Origin: Lachnospiraceae bacterium UBA1729
Lineage (GTDB): Bacteria; Bacillota; Clostridia; Lachnospirales; Lachnospiraceae
Direction of reading: 5' to 3'
Length of the DNA stretch: 10,865 nucleotides
NCBI GenBank assembly: GCA_002315945.1
Contig: DCIJ01000039.1
Coordinates: forward strand, 31,564-42,428
Within the stretch, counting starts at the first letter, position 1. Every line of letters starts with the position of its first letter. The translations under genes were made by a program, and so were the position numbers. The notes below the pieces were generated by a model, which was not told the DNA's origin, searched no databases, and was given only the letters and a program-made list of their open reading frames with translations. Below are positions 1-7,796 of the stretch, in pieces.

Positions 1-443
1 TCAACAAGCTTCATTCTGTCAGCAGGATTGAAGAAATGCATACCAATCATAGGACGGTTTAAGCCATTTCCAATCTCAGTGATAGAAAGTGAAGATGTGT
101 TAGAAGCGAATACACACTCAGGCTTGCAGATTGCATCAAGCTCTTTGAATGTAGTCTTCTTAACTTCCATGTTCTCAAATGCAGCTTCAACGATAAGATC
201 GCAGTCTGCACATAAGTCTTCCTTGAGACCAGCAGTGATAGAATTAAGAATTCCATCAACAGCTTCCTGTGTCATTTTTCCTTTTTCTACAAGCTTAGCA
301 TAGCCCTTAGCGATTTTATCCTTGCCGCCATCAGCCCATTCCTGCTTGATATCGCACAGAGCTACTGTGTAGCCATCGATCTGTGCAAAAGCTTTTGCAA
401 TACCCTGGCCCATTGTACCAGCACCGATTACACCAACCTTCAT
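1..443 (-). CDS. hbd: 3-hydroxybutyryl-CoA dehydrogenase, N-terminal part (cut by window edge)
   Basis: Cytoplasmic NAD(P)-dependent enzyme that interconverts acetoacetyl-CoA and 3-hydroxybutyryl-CoA in the butyrate pathway. Translating the minus strand from the ATG at 443 gives 147 codons, open to the window edge; the family is about 280-290 residues, so roughly half is present. The N-terminus holds the Rossmann GxGxxG dinucleotide motif (GAGTMG, residues 7-12). Further on come the conserved NTSSLSIT stretch (residues 115-122) with the family's catalytic serine, and GMHFFNP (134-140) with the catalytic histidine at 136. The loop between Ser and His looks about two residues shorter than in the clostridial enzymes I recall. 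The start is fixed by AGGAGGA at 451-457. It lies downstream of crt across a 71-bp gap, as expected for a thl-crt-hbd cluster. Identification is firm; cofactor preference (NADH or NADPH) cannot be read. Confidence 0.95.
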   Translation of the reverse strand, partial: MKVGVIGAGTMGQGIAKAFAQIDGYTVALCDIKQEWADGGKDKIAKGYAKLVEKGKMTQEAVDGILNSITAGLKEDLCADCDLIVEAAFENMEVKKTTFKELDAICKPECVFASNTSSLSITEIGNGLNRPMIGMHFFNPADRMKLV

Positions 444-478
444 TATAATTTCCTCCTATAATAATTATGTGTTATAAA

Positions 479-507
479 GAGTCATGCACACATTGTATGC
501 ATGACTC
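479..507 (-). other. Stem-loop between crt and hbd
   Basis: A perfect 10-bp inverted repeat, GAGTCATGCA at 479-488 and TGCATGACTC at 498-507, with a 9-nt loop, lies just after the crt stop and about 20 nt before the hbd ribosome binding site. On the minus strand it is followed by TTTATAAC, a poor U tract. I read it as an intercistronic mRNA hairpin (processing, stability or partial termination) rather than a full terminator, because hbd has no clear promoter of its own after it. Confidence 0.6.
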
Positions 508-514
508 AAATTAT

Positions 515-1348
515 TTACGCGTTCTGGAAAGGAACTACTTTAAGTTTCTTTTCTTTGTCTTTCTCTAAGAAGTTACCCATTCCAGCCTTCTGGTCAGCTG
601 TCTCGAAGCAGTCACCGAAGAGCTTCTCTTCAATAACAATTGCCTGATCCATATCTACCTGAAGACCTTCATTGATAGCTTTCTTGCAGTTACGAACTGC
701 GATAGGAGCCTGAGCAGCGATACCTGCAGCCATCTTCTTAGCTGCTGCCACAACTGCTTCCTGAGCTGTCTTAACTACGTTGCCAGCTTCATCAACTTCA
801 GCAGCTACAACCTGGTTAACAAGACCAATTCTGTAAGCCTCTGGTGCCTTGATGTTTCTAGCTGTATAGATAAGCTGCTTAGCCATTCCAGGGCTAACAA
901 GTCTTGCAAGTCTCTGGGTTCCGCCGAAACCAGGAGTAATTCCAAGACCAACCTCAGGCTGACCAAACATAGCATTATCAGAGCAGATTCTGATATCGCA
1001 GCTCATAGCGATCTCACAACCGCCACCAAGTGCGAATCCATTAACTGCTGCGATTACAGGAATAGGGAAGGTTTCAAGCTTTCTGAAGATATCGTTACCC
1101 TTCTTACCAAAAGCTTCACCCTCTGCCTTAGTGCACTCAAACATCTCACCGATGTCTGCGCCTGCAACAAAAGACTTATCACCAGCACCTGTAAGAACGA
1201 GACATCTTGTTGCACTAAGATCTACTGCATCAAGACATGCATCCAGTTCTTCAAGCACCTGGCTGTTTAAAGCATTAAGAGCCTTGGGACGGTTGATAGT
1301 GATTACACCAACAAAACCTTCCTGCTCATAGAGAATAAATTCTGCCAT
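515..1348 (-). CDS. crt: 3-hydroxybutyryl-CoA dehydratase (crotonase)
   Basis: Cytoplasmic enoyl-CoA hydratase family enzyme that dehydrates 3-hydroxybutyryl-CoA to crotonyl-CoA. The 277 residues show the crotonase landmarks: oxyanion-hole segment KSFVAGADI (58-66), second oxyanion/active-site segment FALGGGCE with Glu112, and FGQPEVGLG with Glu132. These glutamates are 20 residues apart, as in the family's catalytic pair, and are followed by GFGGTQRL (140-147). It is about 15 residues longer than the usual 260; the extra length seems to lie at 184-200 and in a Lys-rich C-terminus. The start is supported by GAAAGGAT about 10 nt upstream. It starts 18 nt after the thl stop, so the two are almost certainly co-transcribed. 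The pathway role is inferred from the neighbours, since crotonases have many relatives. Confidence 0.95.
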   Translation of the reverse strand: MAEFILYEQEGFVGVITINRPKALNALNSQVLEELDACLDAVDLSATRCLVLTGAGDKSFVAGADIGEMFECTKAEGEAFGKKGNDIFRKLETFPIPVIAAVNGFALGGGCEIAMSCDIRICSDNAMFGQPEVGLGITPGFGGTQRLARLVSPGMAKQLIYTARNIKAPEAYRIGLVNQVVAAEVDEAGNVVKTAQEAVVAAAKKMAAGIAAQAPIAVRNCKKAINEGLQVDMDQAIVIEEKLFGDCFETADQKAGMGNFLEKDKEKKLKVVPFQNA

Positions 1349-1366
1349 TGTTTTATCCTTTCTATA

Positions 1367-2548
1367 TTAGTCCATCTCAACGATTGTTGAGCAACCCATT
1401 CCACCACCGATACAAAGAGTAGCAAGACCTTTCTTAGCACCCTTCTTCTGCATCTCATGGAGAAGTGTAACAAGGATACGAGCGCCTGATGCTCCAACAG
1501 GATGTCCAAGAGCAATAGCACCACCGTTAGGATTGAGCTGCTTGTCAACATCAATGCCAAGATCCTTACCAACTGCTACAGACTGAGCTGCGAAAGCTTC
1601 GTTTGCTTCGATGATATCGAAATCTTCAATCTTGTAACCGGTCTTATCCATAACCTTCTTAGTAGAAGCAACAGGACCGATACCCATAACCTCAGGACGA
1701 ACGCCTGCAAGAGCGCCACCTACCCATGTAGCCATAGGCTTAATTCCTAATTCTTTTGCCTTCTCTTCGCTCATTACAACTAAAGCTGCAGCACCATCAT
1801 TGATACCTGAAGCATTACCAGCTGTAACAAATCCATCAGGATTAATTGCACGAAGCTTCTGAAGACCTTCAATTGTTGAACCAGCACGAGGGCCTTCATC
1901 AACCTTGAACTCTACCATTTCTTTTTTCTTCTTAACCATTACAGGAACGATTTCATCTTCGAAAGCGCCAGACTTCTGAGCTGCCTCAGCCTTAAGCTGA
2001 CTCTTTAATGCGAACTCATCAAGCTCTTCTCTTGTAAGGTTCCACTCACGGCAGATATTGTCTGCTGTTGTGATCATATGATAATTATTGAAAGCATCCC
2101 AAAGAGCATCGTTAACCATGGTATCAACCAGTGTACCATTGTTCATTCTGTAACCATAACGGCCCTGAGGAACAGCATAAGGAGCCATTGACATGTTCTC
2201 CATACCACCAGCAACTACAACATCAGCTTCACCAGCTAAGATCATGTGAGCTGCCATGTTAACGCAGTTAAGACCTGATCCACAAACAACGTTAGCTGTT
2301 ACTGCAGGAACTTCGATAGGAAGTCCAGCCTTGATTGAAGCCTGACGTGCAACGTTCTGTCCAAGACCAGCCTGGATAACGCAGCCCATGTATACCTGAT
2401 CTACCTGATCACCAGAGATACCTGCTCTTTTAATTGCCTCTTTAATAACGATTGCACCAAGCTCAGCTGCGGGAGTTGTGCTTAAGGATCCGCCCATTGT
2501 ACCGATTGCTGTACGACAAGCGCTGGCTATAACTACCTTTTTTGCCAT
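1367..2548 (-). CDS. thl: Acetyl-CoA acetyltransferase (thiolase), first step of butyrate synthesis
   Basis: Condenses two acetyl-CoA to acetoacetyl-CoA in the cytoplasm. With the start at 2548 the protein has 393 residues, the normal size for biosynthetic thiolases. It has the nucleophilic cysteine in NVVCGSGLNCV (Cys89), the histidine in GHPVGASGARI (His349) and the second active-site cysteine in LCIGGGMGCS (Cys379), matching the usual 89/349/379 triad. An in-frame ATG lies five codons upstream at 2563, but it overlaps the Shine-Dalgarno sequence, so I chose MAKKVVIAS. It is the first gene of the thl-crt-hbd cluster. A sigma-A-like promoter lies upstream at 2633-2661, and the gene before it belongs to another operon. 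Function and start are both well supported. Confidence 0.96.
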   Translation of the reverse strand: MAKKVVIASACRTAIGTMGGSLSTTPAAELGAIVIKEAIKRAGISGDQVDQVYMGCVIQAGLGQNVARQASIKAGLPIEVPAVTANVVCGSGLNCVNMAAHMILAGEADVVVAGGMENMSMAPYAVPQGRYGYRMNNGTLVDTMVNDALWDAFNNYHMITTADNICREWNLTREELDEFALKSQLKAEAAQKSGAFEDEIVPVMVKKKKEMVEFKVDEGPRAGSTIEGLQKLRAINPDGFVTAGNASGINDGAAALVVMSEEKAKELGIKPMATWVGGALAGVRPEVMGIGPVASTKKVMDKTGYKIEDFDIIEANEAFAAQSVAVGKDLGIDVDKQLNPNGGAIALGHPVGASGARILVTLLHEMQKKGAKKGLATLCIGGGMGCSTIVEMD

Positions 2549-2552
2549 AATA

Positions 2553-2561
2553 CTTTCCTCC
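2553..2561 (-). promoter_or_regulatory. Ribosome binding site deciding the thl start
   Basis: GGAGGAAAG lies 4-12 nt upstream of the ATG at 2548. The alternative ATG at 2563-2561 partly overlaps this site and has no purine-rich site of its own, so the downstream ATG is the start. Confidence 0.85.
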
Positions 2562-2590
2562 ATTATGAAATATTATTTTACTTTTTGTGA

Positions 2591-2624
2591 AAACTGCTTC
2601 CTAAATTGGGCGCAGTTTCCCAAT
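2591..2624 (-). promoter_or_regulatory. Two mutually exclusive hairpins in the thl 5' leader
   Basis: Plus-strand ATTGGG (2605-2610) pairs with CCCAAT (2619-2624) around an 8-nt loop. The loop itself contains GCAGTTT (2612-2618), which can instead pair with AAACTGC (2591-2597). Only one of the two can form. The first would lie at the very 5' end of the mRNA made from the 2633-2661 promoter. It may stabilise the transcript or be a simple switch; the regulatory meaning is inference. Confidence 0.4.
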
Positions 2625-2632
2625 CCTTTAAA

Positions 2633-2661
2633 AGAATATCACAAAAAATTGTCATATTCAA
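2633..2661 (-). promoter_or_regulatory. Sigma-A-type promoter for thl-crt-hbd
   Basis: On the minus strand a -35 TTGAAT (2656-2661) and a -10 TATTCT (2633-2638) are separated by exactly 17 bp. Transcription would begin near 2626, leaving a leader of about 78 nt before thl. A clean Rex operator, often found at this operon in clostridia, is not visible. Confidence 0.65.
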
Positions 2662-2670
2662 CGAAATAAT

Positions 2671-3432
2671 TTATTTTAAGATGCCTAGTCCTGTGTTTTC
2701 GTCCACAGCCCCTGCTTCAAGATCAAACAGAGATTCAATGTATGCATTCCTGAAGATTTCCTGGCTGGATCCAATTCTGTCCACACTGTTATTCCTGATA
2801 CAAACCAGTCTGTCTCCAATCTGTTTTGCCATATCAATTTCATGAAGACTCATAATCACTCCAAAGCCCTCTTTTGCTGACAGATTTTTTAATAATTTTA
2901 AGAACTCTATCTTATATCTGATATCCAAAAAAGAAGTGGGCTCATCTAACAAAAGCACCTCCGGTTGCTGGCATATGGCTCTGGATAAAAGCACCCGTTG
3001 TCTCTGTCCATCAGATATTTTTAAAAACTTCCGATTCTTTAGTTCGCCAACTCCGGTCATCTCCATGGAATCATTGACAATAGTCCTGTCTGCTTCTGAA
3101 AGGGTCCCGGTTCCATTGGTATAGGGATATCTCCCCAGAGCCACCATCTCCTGGCATGTATAATCAGCGTTTGTCTTCTCGGTAAATACAGAGGCAATGG
3201 TTTGGGACTTCTCATTCAGACTTATTGAACTGTATTGTCTGCCTTTTAAAAGGACCTGCCCCTTTAGTGGCCTGATTAGTCCTGCCAGTGTTTTTAACAG
3301 TGTAGTTTTCCCGGCTCCGTTTGGTCCGATTAATACCACTATTTCTCCAGCATCAAGACTTAAATCTATATTTTTTATTACCGGATGCACATATCCCACA
3401 TCCAGGCCCTGGGCTCTTAATATCTCACTCAT
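2671..3432 (-). CDS. ABC transporter ATP-binding protein, FecE/BtuD type
   Basis: Cytoplasmic ATPase subunit that powers the permease encoded just upstream. The 253 residues carry Walker A GPNGAGKTT (36-44), the ABC signature as ISDGQRQR (139-146, a variant of LSGGQ), Walker B VLLLDEP (159-165), the D-loop SFLD (167-170) and the switch histidine in SLHEID (His196). The Q-loop position reads VFTEKT (82-87) with no glutamine, a variant I recall in some FecE-like ATPases. Its ATG overlaps the permease stop by four bases (ATGA), so it is translationally coupled. It is the last gene of the riboswitch-controlled operon, and no strong terminator follows it. The substrate cannot be told from the ATPase; context suggests corrinoid, tetrapyrrole or cobalt. 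Confidence 0.93.
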   Translation of the reverse strand: MSEILRAQGLDVGYVHPVIKNIDLSLDAGEIVVLIGPNGAGKTTLLKTLAGLIRPLKGQVLLKGRQYSSISLNEKSQTIASVFTEKTNADYTCQEMVALGRYPYTNGTGTLSEADRTIVNDSMEMTGVGELKNRKFLKISDGQRQRVLLSRAICQQPEVLLLDEPTSFLDIRYKIEFLKLLKNLSAKEGFGVIMSLHEIDMAKQIGDRLVCIRNNSVDRIGSSQEIFRNAYIESLFDLEAGAVDENTGLGILK

Positions 3433-4418
3433 ACTTTATTTCTATTAATCAACATATAGATAACTATAGGGGAACCTATGATTGCAGTAACTGTACTAAT
3501 ACTAAGCTCTGTAGGTGCAAACAGCTTTCTGGACAGCAGGTCACACAGACAGGTAAAAATAGCTCCAGACATAAAGCAGGCCGGAATCAGGATAATCGGC
3601 CTGGCTGTAGGAATCACCTTTCTGACAATGTGAGGCACCGCGATTCCCACAAAGGAAATTGGCCCTGCAAAAGCAGTTACACAGGCAGATAAGAAGCTGG
3701 ACACCAGCACCAGCTGAATTTTAAAAATTGGAATATTGACACCCAGACTTGCCGCATAATTTTCTGATACCAGAAATGCAGACATGGGCTTGGAAAGAAA
3801 TCCCGTAAAAATCACTCCAAGGGTAACACCTATTGCCATAACCATGGCCTGGGACATGGAAATCCCCCCCAGACTTCCCTTGGACCAGTTATGAAGATTA
3901 ACAATATCAGAATCGTTGGCAAAGGTAACCAGGAAATCGCAGGCTGCTGTACAGATATAACCTATCATGACTCCACAGACCAAAAGCATGGACATGCTGC
4001 CTACATGTCTGGATAAAACCAGCACAAATCCCATTGCTATCATGGCTCCAAAAAAGGATATGCCAATCATTGCCAGACTACCAGTAATACTAATACTCCC
4101 AGACAAAAAAATTAACAGAATAGCTACTGCCAGCTTGGCTCCCGAGGATATTCCCAACAGATAGGGTCCTGCAACCGGATTGTGAAAAAATGTCTGCAGA
4201 CAGTAGCCGGCCACGCTCAGTGCTCCACCTGCAAATACCGCTGCCAGGACTCTTGGAATTCTGATATCAAATAAAATACTTGCCGAGACAGAGTCAGGAT
4301 TCATAAGCTCATCAAACGAAATCTGAACCGAACCGGACATAACGCAAAACAGTACTACTGCCACCAGCAATACCGTCATCGCCACATATGAAATTGTAAT
4401 TCTTCTAATATTAATCAT
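3429..4418 (-). CDS. ABC transporter permease, FecCD/BtuC family
   Basis: Integral membrane subunit of an importer for siderophores, heme or corrinoids. The 329 residues have the family length and landmarks: RIPRVLAA (53-60), NPVAGPYLLGISSGA (80-94), GPISFVGIAVPHIVR (252-266, near the ATPase-coupling region) and a C-terminal segment with TAIIGSPI (311-318). Several hydrophobic segments are visible, consistent with the usual ten helices. The ATG at 4418 has no good Shine-Dalgarno sequence; it lies 37 nt after the substrate-binding protein gene, and the gap includes a run of eight T on the coding strand. Translation may depend on coupling. It overlaps the ATPase gene by 4 bp. Only one permease gene is present, so the channel is probably a homodimer as in BtuCD. 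Confidence 0.93.
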   Translation of the reverse strand: MINIRRITISYVAMTVLLVAVVLFCVMSGSVQISFDELMNPDSVSASILFDIRIPRVLAAVFAGGALSVAGYCLQTFFHNPVAGPYLLGISSGAKLAVAILLIFLSGSISITGSLAMIGISFFGAMIAMGFVLVLSRHVGSMSMLLVCGVMIGYICTAACDFLVTFANDSDIVNLHNWSKGSLGGISMSQAMVMAIGVTLGVIFTGFLSKPMSAFLVSENYAASLGVNIPIFKIQLVLVSSFLSACVTAFAGPISFVGIAVPHIVRKVIPTARPIILIPACFMSGAIFTCLCDLLSRKLFAPTELSISTVTAIIGSPIVIYMLINRNKV

Positions 4419-4455
4419 TTACTATGTGGAATATACGTCACCAAAAAAAATATTG

Positions 4456-6096
4456 CTACTTCAGCTGATAAAAATAATCCGAAGTCACTGATGCTTCTAA
4501 CATTCTGTTAAGGCCTGCTGCAATCTCAGGCAGTTCCATTACAGAGGTATATATGTTTTTTGTTGTGCAAAATACATTTCCCTCTTTGAAGGCCTTTGTC
4601 TTTTCCAGGGCTGAAAGCTTGCCGGCAAGTTCTTTCTTATCCTTAAGTTCCCCAGAAATAGCCGAATTGTATATTAAATAATCGCAGTCTATTACCTCTT
4701 CTAAGAAGGTCTCCTTCTGGAGCTTCATGGTTCCAGTGCCATCATAGGTTTCCTGACCCTGGAAGATATAGTCTCCGCCTGCGATTTCAATTAATTTCGT
4801 AATGTAATCCTGATTCTTTCTGATTACCACCTGTCCTGCATCGGTAATATAGAAGTAGGCCACACTTTTTTCAGTTTCCTTAAAGTGTCCCTTCAGGGCA
4901 GCTTCCTTTTGGCCAAAGATTTCCTCTGCCAGCTGCTCTTTTCCAGCAATAATACCGTATAGCTTAATCCACTCCATCCTGCCATAGGGTGTACTTTCAT
5001 GACTGGAATAATCTATCAGGGTATTGATTTTCAAAGTTTTAAATTTGTCCAGTATTCCCGGAGAATGGGATATCATGGTGTTTTCCACAACCAGGGAGCA
5101 CCCTCTGGACAAAAGGAGCTCATAGTCCGGTGCCGAATATTTTCCGGCAGACATTATTTTCTTATCATCCATATAGGACAGAAGCTGCGAATCCTGAACC
5201 TCATTCCTGTCAAAGGATGTAAAGGACACATTTTCAAGAGCCTCAAGGGACAGGAAAAAGTCCATGGAAGCTGAGCTGACCACATATATTCTGTCCGTTG
5301 GAATCTCTATTACCGATACTGCTTCCGGCAGGTCCTTAGGAATATCCCCATGGGCTGTCAGAAGATAATAATCCTGACCGTTTATTTCCAGAATAGTATA
5401 TTTTCCATCGTAATAGGTCACACTGAATTTTTCAGCATATTTAAGATCAAGGGTCCCTGTAATCTGATGATTACAGCTCCAGGCCTCCATCTGTTTTTTT
5501 GCCTTGCTGTCTGAGACTGTATCCTGAGGATTGCTTCCGCTTTCATCCCCTGCCCCAATAATAGTAGGAGCTTTGCTGGCATCAGCCAGCAAAGCACCAC
5601 TACTTTCTATTTTTGAAAATGATAATTCATACTCTATCTCATGAGGCGCACTCATGGCTATAGTGTCAGCCACAACCTGAATGGGATCAAGAGAGTCCAC
5701 TACTATTTCAAATGTAGAGTTGCCCTCAGTATTAACAGGCAAATATTTCTCCCCATTAACAACCATGTAATCATAGTTAGGACTGCTCCATTGAAGTGTA
5801 ATTCTGATTTTTCCCTCTTCCTCAACAGCCCTGGCAGGGGACAGGATTGTGGCCTTGCCACTACCACCTGACAGAGCAACTTCCACCTCATATTCGCTGG
5901 GACCTGAACTGGTATCAGCATTGAGGTCCGAATCAGCATTGGTATCTGCACCGACATTGGTATCGGAGTCTGAAGCAGCATTAGCATTGGAGTCTGAAGT
6001 GGCATTAGATTTGCAGCCTGTCATCAGACATATAATCACCAGGATAACTGTCAGTAGTTTTATCAGTCTGAATTTATCAAAAAAGTATTTTGTCAT
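4456..6096 (-). CDS. Lipoprotein substrate-binding protein with extra N-terminal beta domain (FecB/BtuF-like)
   Basis: Membrane-anchored, extracytoplasmic receptor of the ABC importer. The 546 residues start with a signal peptide ending in lipobox LMTGC (Cys28). An Asn/Ser/Asp/Ala-rich linker follows (about 29-65), then a compact domain (about 67-165) rich in alternating hydrophobic residues that contains SSPNYDYM (104-111) and TAMSAPHEIEYEL (146-158 region). The class III periplasmic-binding fold runs from about 218 to 546, including TDRIYVVSSASMDFF (267-281) and RMEWIKLYGIIAGKE (373-387). Single-domain BtuF/FecB proteins are about 300-350 residues, so the N-terminal domain is an addition. 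It recalls NEAT-like heme/tetrapyrrole-binding folds, but that is inference. The start at 6096 lacks a clear Shine-Dalgarno site; no other upstream start fits the signal peptide. It lies 27 nt after the chelatase gene. Confidence 0.88.
   Translation of the reverse strand: MTKYFFDKFRLIKLLTVILVIICLMTGCKSNATSDSNANAASDSDTNVGADTNADSDLNADTSSGPSEYEVEVALSGGSGKATILSPARAVEEEGKIRITLQWSSPNYDYMVVNGEKYLPVNTEGNSTFEIVVDSLDPIQVVADTIAMSAPHEIEYELSFSKIESSGALLADASKAPTIIGAGDESGSNPQDTVSDSKAKKQMEAWSCNHQITGTLDLKYAEKFSVTYYDGKYTILEINGQDYYLLTAHGDIPKDLPEAVSVIEIPTDRIYVVSSASMDFFLSLEALENVSFTSFDRNEVQDSQLLSYMDDKKIMSAGKYSAPDYELLLSRGCSLVVENTMISHSPGILDKFKTLKINTLIDYSSHESTPYGRMEWIKLYGIIAGKEQLAEEIFGQKEAALKGHFKETEKSVAYFYITDAGQVVIRKNQDYITKLIEIAGGDYIFQGQETYDGTGTMKLQKETFLEEVIDCDYLIYNSAISGELKDKKELAGKLSALEKTKAFKEGNVFCTTKNIYTSVMELPEIAAGLNRMLEASVTSDYFYQLK
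5965..6008 (-). repeat. Imperfect 20-bp direct repeats encoding the lipoprotein linker
   Basis: Two 20-bp copies, 5965-5984 and 5989-6008, begin GGAGTCTGAAG and differ at two positions. With further degenerate GCATTGG units to about 5910 they encode the Asp/Asn/Ser/Ala linker just after the lipobox cysteine. The tract looks like a slippage-prone, length-variable spacer between membrane anchor and ligand-binding domains. Confidence 0.65.
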
Positions 6097-6123
6097 TATT
6101 AACTATTTACAATTAATTTCTTA

Positions 6124-7773
6124 TTACTGTTTTACAGGATTTGATACGCTAACCTTGTGGTCATACCATTTTCCTTTTTTTCCAACAAGCGCCAGATCAA
6201 ACTCTTCGCCAATAGCTGGTACGGGAATAGTGAATGCATTAACCTCTTCGCTGGTTCCATCCTCATAGGTTACAGTTACCTTTTCAGGAGAAAGCCAGTT
6301 TTTCTCATTAGCCTTGGCATCCTTGGCAAGTCCCTCATAGAGATTTAATATTCCATCTCCTGACAAAACAACCTTGATGGTCACTTCTCCATCTTTTATT
6401 GTGAGATTTCCCTTGCCGTCATAGTTTTCATGTACGTGAAACATACCTGAGTCTGTCTTGAACTCAGCCAGATATTCTCCATTTTCAAGAGCAGAAGACA
6501 ATTCTGTAGCAGATGCATCCGCAATTCCACCATTTTCAAGAGCATCCTTGATATGGGCAACATAGAGCTTCTGAATCTCTTCGATTCTACCAAGTCCTGC
6601 TATCTGGCAGTCAACCTTTTCAAAACTTCCATCTGCCACAAACAGTGACTTCCAGGAATCCTCATCATCTCCAGCCATATCATTATTTGCATGATCACCT
6701 GCAACTACCATAAGAGGACGAAGAATAACCTTGGTAAAGCCAGCTTCTTTTACTGCATTAATTACTTCACTAACCTCTGTCTCTTCAGGCTCACCTTCAA
6801 CAGTTCCAACAAATACATTGTCAAACTTTGATTCCTTCATCATTGCAATCATCTGAGAGTATGTAACCTTGGCCTTGTGAGAGGTTCCATGTCCTAACAA
6901 TACAAGAGCAGTCTTATCATCTGCTGCCTGCTTGGGATTTTCAAAACCAGCCTCCTTCATGGCTGCATTTACAACCTCTGTGGCAACCAGTCTCTTGTCA
7001 TCATTAGTAGTAGTTTCTTCAGCTCCTACCTCACCCAACATAGGCTCTGACACTATAATCTGTTCAAATTTGTCACTATACTGATTTACTGCATCCATCA
7101 GCTCATCATATTCTGCGCCATGCATGAGATGTGTAGGCTGAATAACCAGAGTCTTAACATTGTTGTTCACAGCTCTCTCAAGAGCCTGCTCAACATTATC
7201 TATTTTTTCACCATCTCTGGCCTGAACATGATTGATTATTATCTGTGCTGTAAATGCTCTTCTGACAGAGTAATCAGGATATGCCTCTGCAATTACTTTT
7301 TCTATGCCGCCAATATCCTCGGCTCTGCTGTCATTAAAGGAAGTACCAAAGCTTACTACCAGGATTTCCTTCTCCCCTATTTCATCCTGATTCAAAGGAT
7401 TGTCAAGAGAAGCATCTCCTGTGTCGCGTCCAAAATAATCGGGGTCTGCAGATTCACCCTCTACCATTTCTTTCTGAGTATCAGTCAGGGCATCCCAGGC
7501 TTTCTTGGCTTCTTCACACTGAGCATCAGTCTCATCAGTTCTTGACTGAACATAGATTGCATCGATTAATGCTGCAACCCTGTCTGCTGCTTCCTGATCA
7601 GAGATTTCTTCAACATTTTCTTCGGTCTCTTCTTCAGCACCATTATCAGTGCTTTCCTCAATATTCTCTTGCTGAGTCTGATTAGTTGCGGCAGATGTGT
7701 CCTGATTGCCGCAGGCAGATAGTCCGATTGTGCACGCTATTGCAAGCGTCATGATTAATAGATTCTTTTTCAT
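6124..7773 (-). CDS. cbiK: Extracytoplasmic lipoprotein CbiK-type cobaltochelatase with C-terminal beta domain
   Basis: Sirohydrochlorin cobaltochelatase family; known members insert Co2+ (some Fe2+) into sirohydrochlorin in anaerobic B12 synthesis. The 549 residues begin with a signal peptide ending in lipobox LSAC (Cys21), so this enzyme is exported and anchored. A Glu-rich linker follows, then a helical segment (about 57-103, AADRVAALIDAI to LTDTQKEMV) of a type common in surface proteins. The chelatase core (about 135-415) has VVSFGTS, QPTHLMHGAEYD, LLGHGTSH (His295), GTVEGEP (Glu326) and VVAGDHANNDMAGDD (His361). His295/Glu326/His361 fit the CbiK metal-site triad with near-family spacing. 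Residues about 428-549 form an added beta-rich domain with MFHVHENYDGKG and KGKWYDHKV. Strong AGGAGGA at 7778-7784 fixes the start. It is the first gene after the cobalamin riboswitch. A periplasmic CbiK is known in Desulfovibrio; scavenging or transport fits better than ordinary synthesis. Confidence 0.9.
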   Translation of the reverse strand: MKKNLLIMTLAIACTIGLSACGNQDTSAATNQTQQENIEESTDNGAEEETEENVEEISDQEAADRVAALIDAIYVQSRTDETDAQCEEAKKAWDALTDTQKEMVEGESADPDYFGRDTGDASLDNPLNQDEIGEKEILVVSFGTSFNDSRAEDIGGIEKVIAEAYPDYSVRRAFTAQIIINHVQARDGEKIDNVEQALERAVNNNVKTLVIQPTHLMHGAEYDELMDAVNQYSDKFEQIIVSEPMLGEVGAEETTTNDDKRLVATEVVNAAMKEAGFENPKQAADDKTALVLLGHGTSHKAKVTYSQMIAMMKESKFDNVFVGTVEGEPEETEVSEVINAVKEAGFTKVILRPLMVVAGDHANNDMAGDDEDSWKSLFVADGSFEKVDCQIAGLGRIEEIQKLYVAHIKDALENGGIADASATELSSALENGEYLAEFKTDSGMFHVHENYDGKGNLTIKDGEVTIKVVLSGDGILNLYEGLAKDAKANEKNWLSPEKVTVTYEDGTSEEVNAFTIPVPAIGEEFDLALVGKKGKWYDHKVSVSNPVKQ

Positions 7774-7796
7774 TTTTTCCTCCTACTATAATGTGA

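Noticed and set aside
28..303. Plus-strand open frame opposite the left-end gene
   Set aside because: It is the antisense of hbd, whose minus-strand translation contains all expected motifs. The other plus-strand frames are likewise antisense shadows of minus-strand genes.
2549..2563. Longer thl start giving five extra residues (MEESI)
   Set aside because: The ATG at 2563 overlaps the GGAGGAAAG ribosome binding site and lacks one of its own; the shorter protein matches the family N-terminus.
2640..2665. Rex operator overlapping the thl promoter
   Set aside because: The ACAA-TTTT-TTGT palindrome has the half-sites in the reverse order of the Rex consensus and lacks the TTAA cores.
5910..6010. 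CRISPR or mobile-element repeats
   Set aside because: The repeats are in frame inside the lipoprotein gene, imperfect, and too few; they encode a linker.
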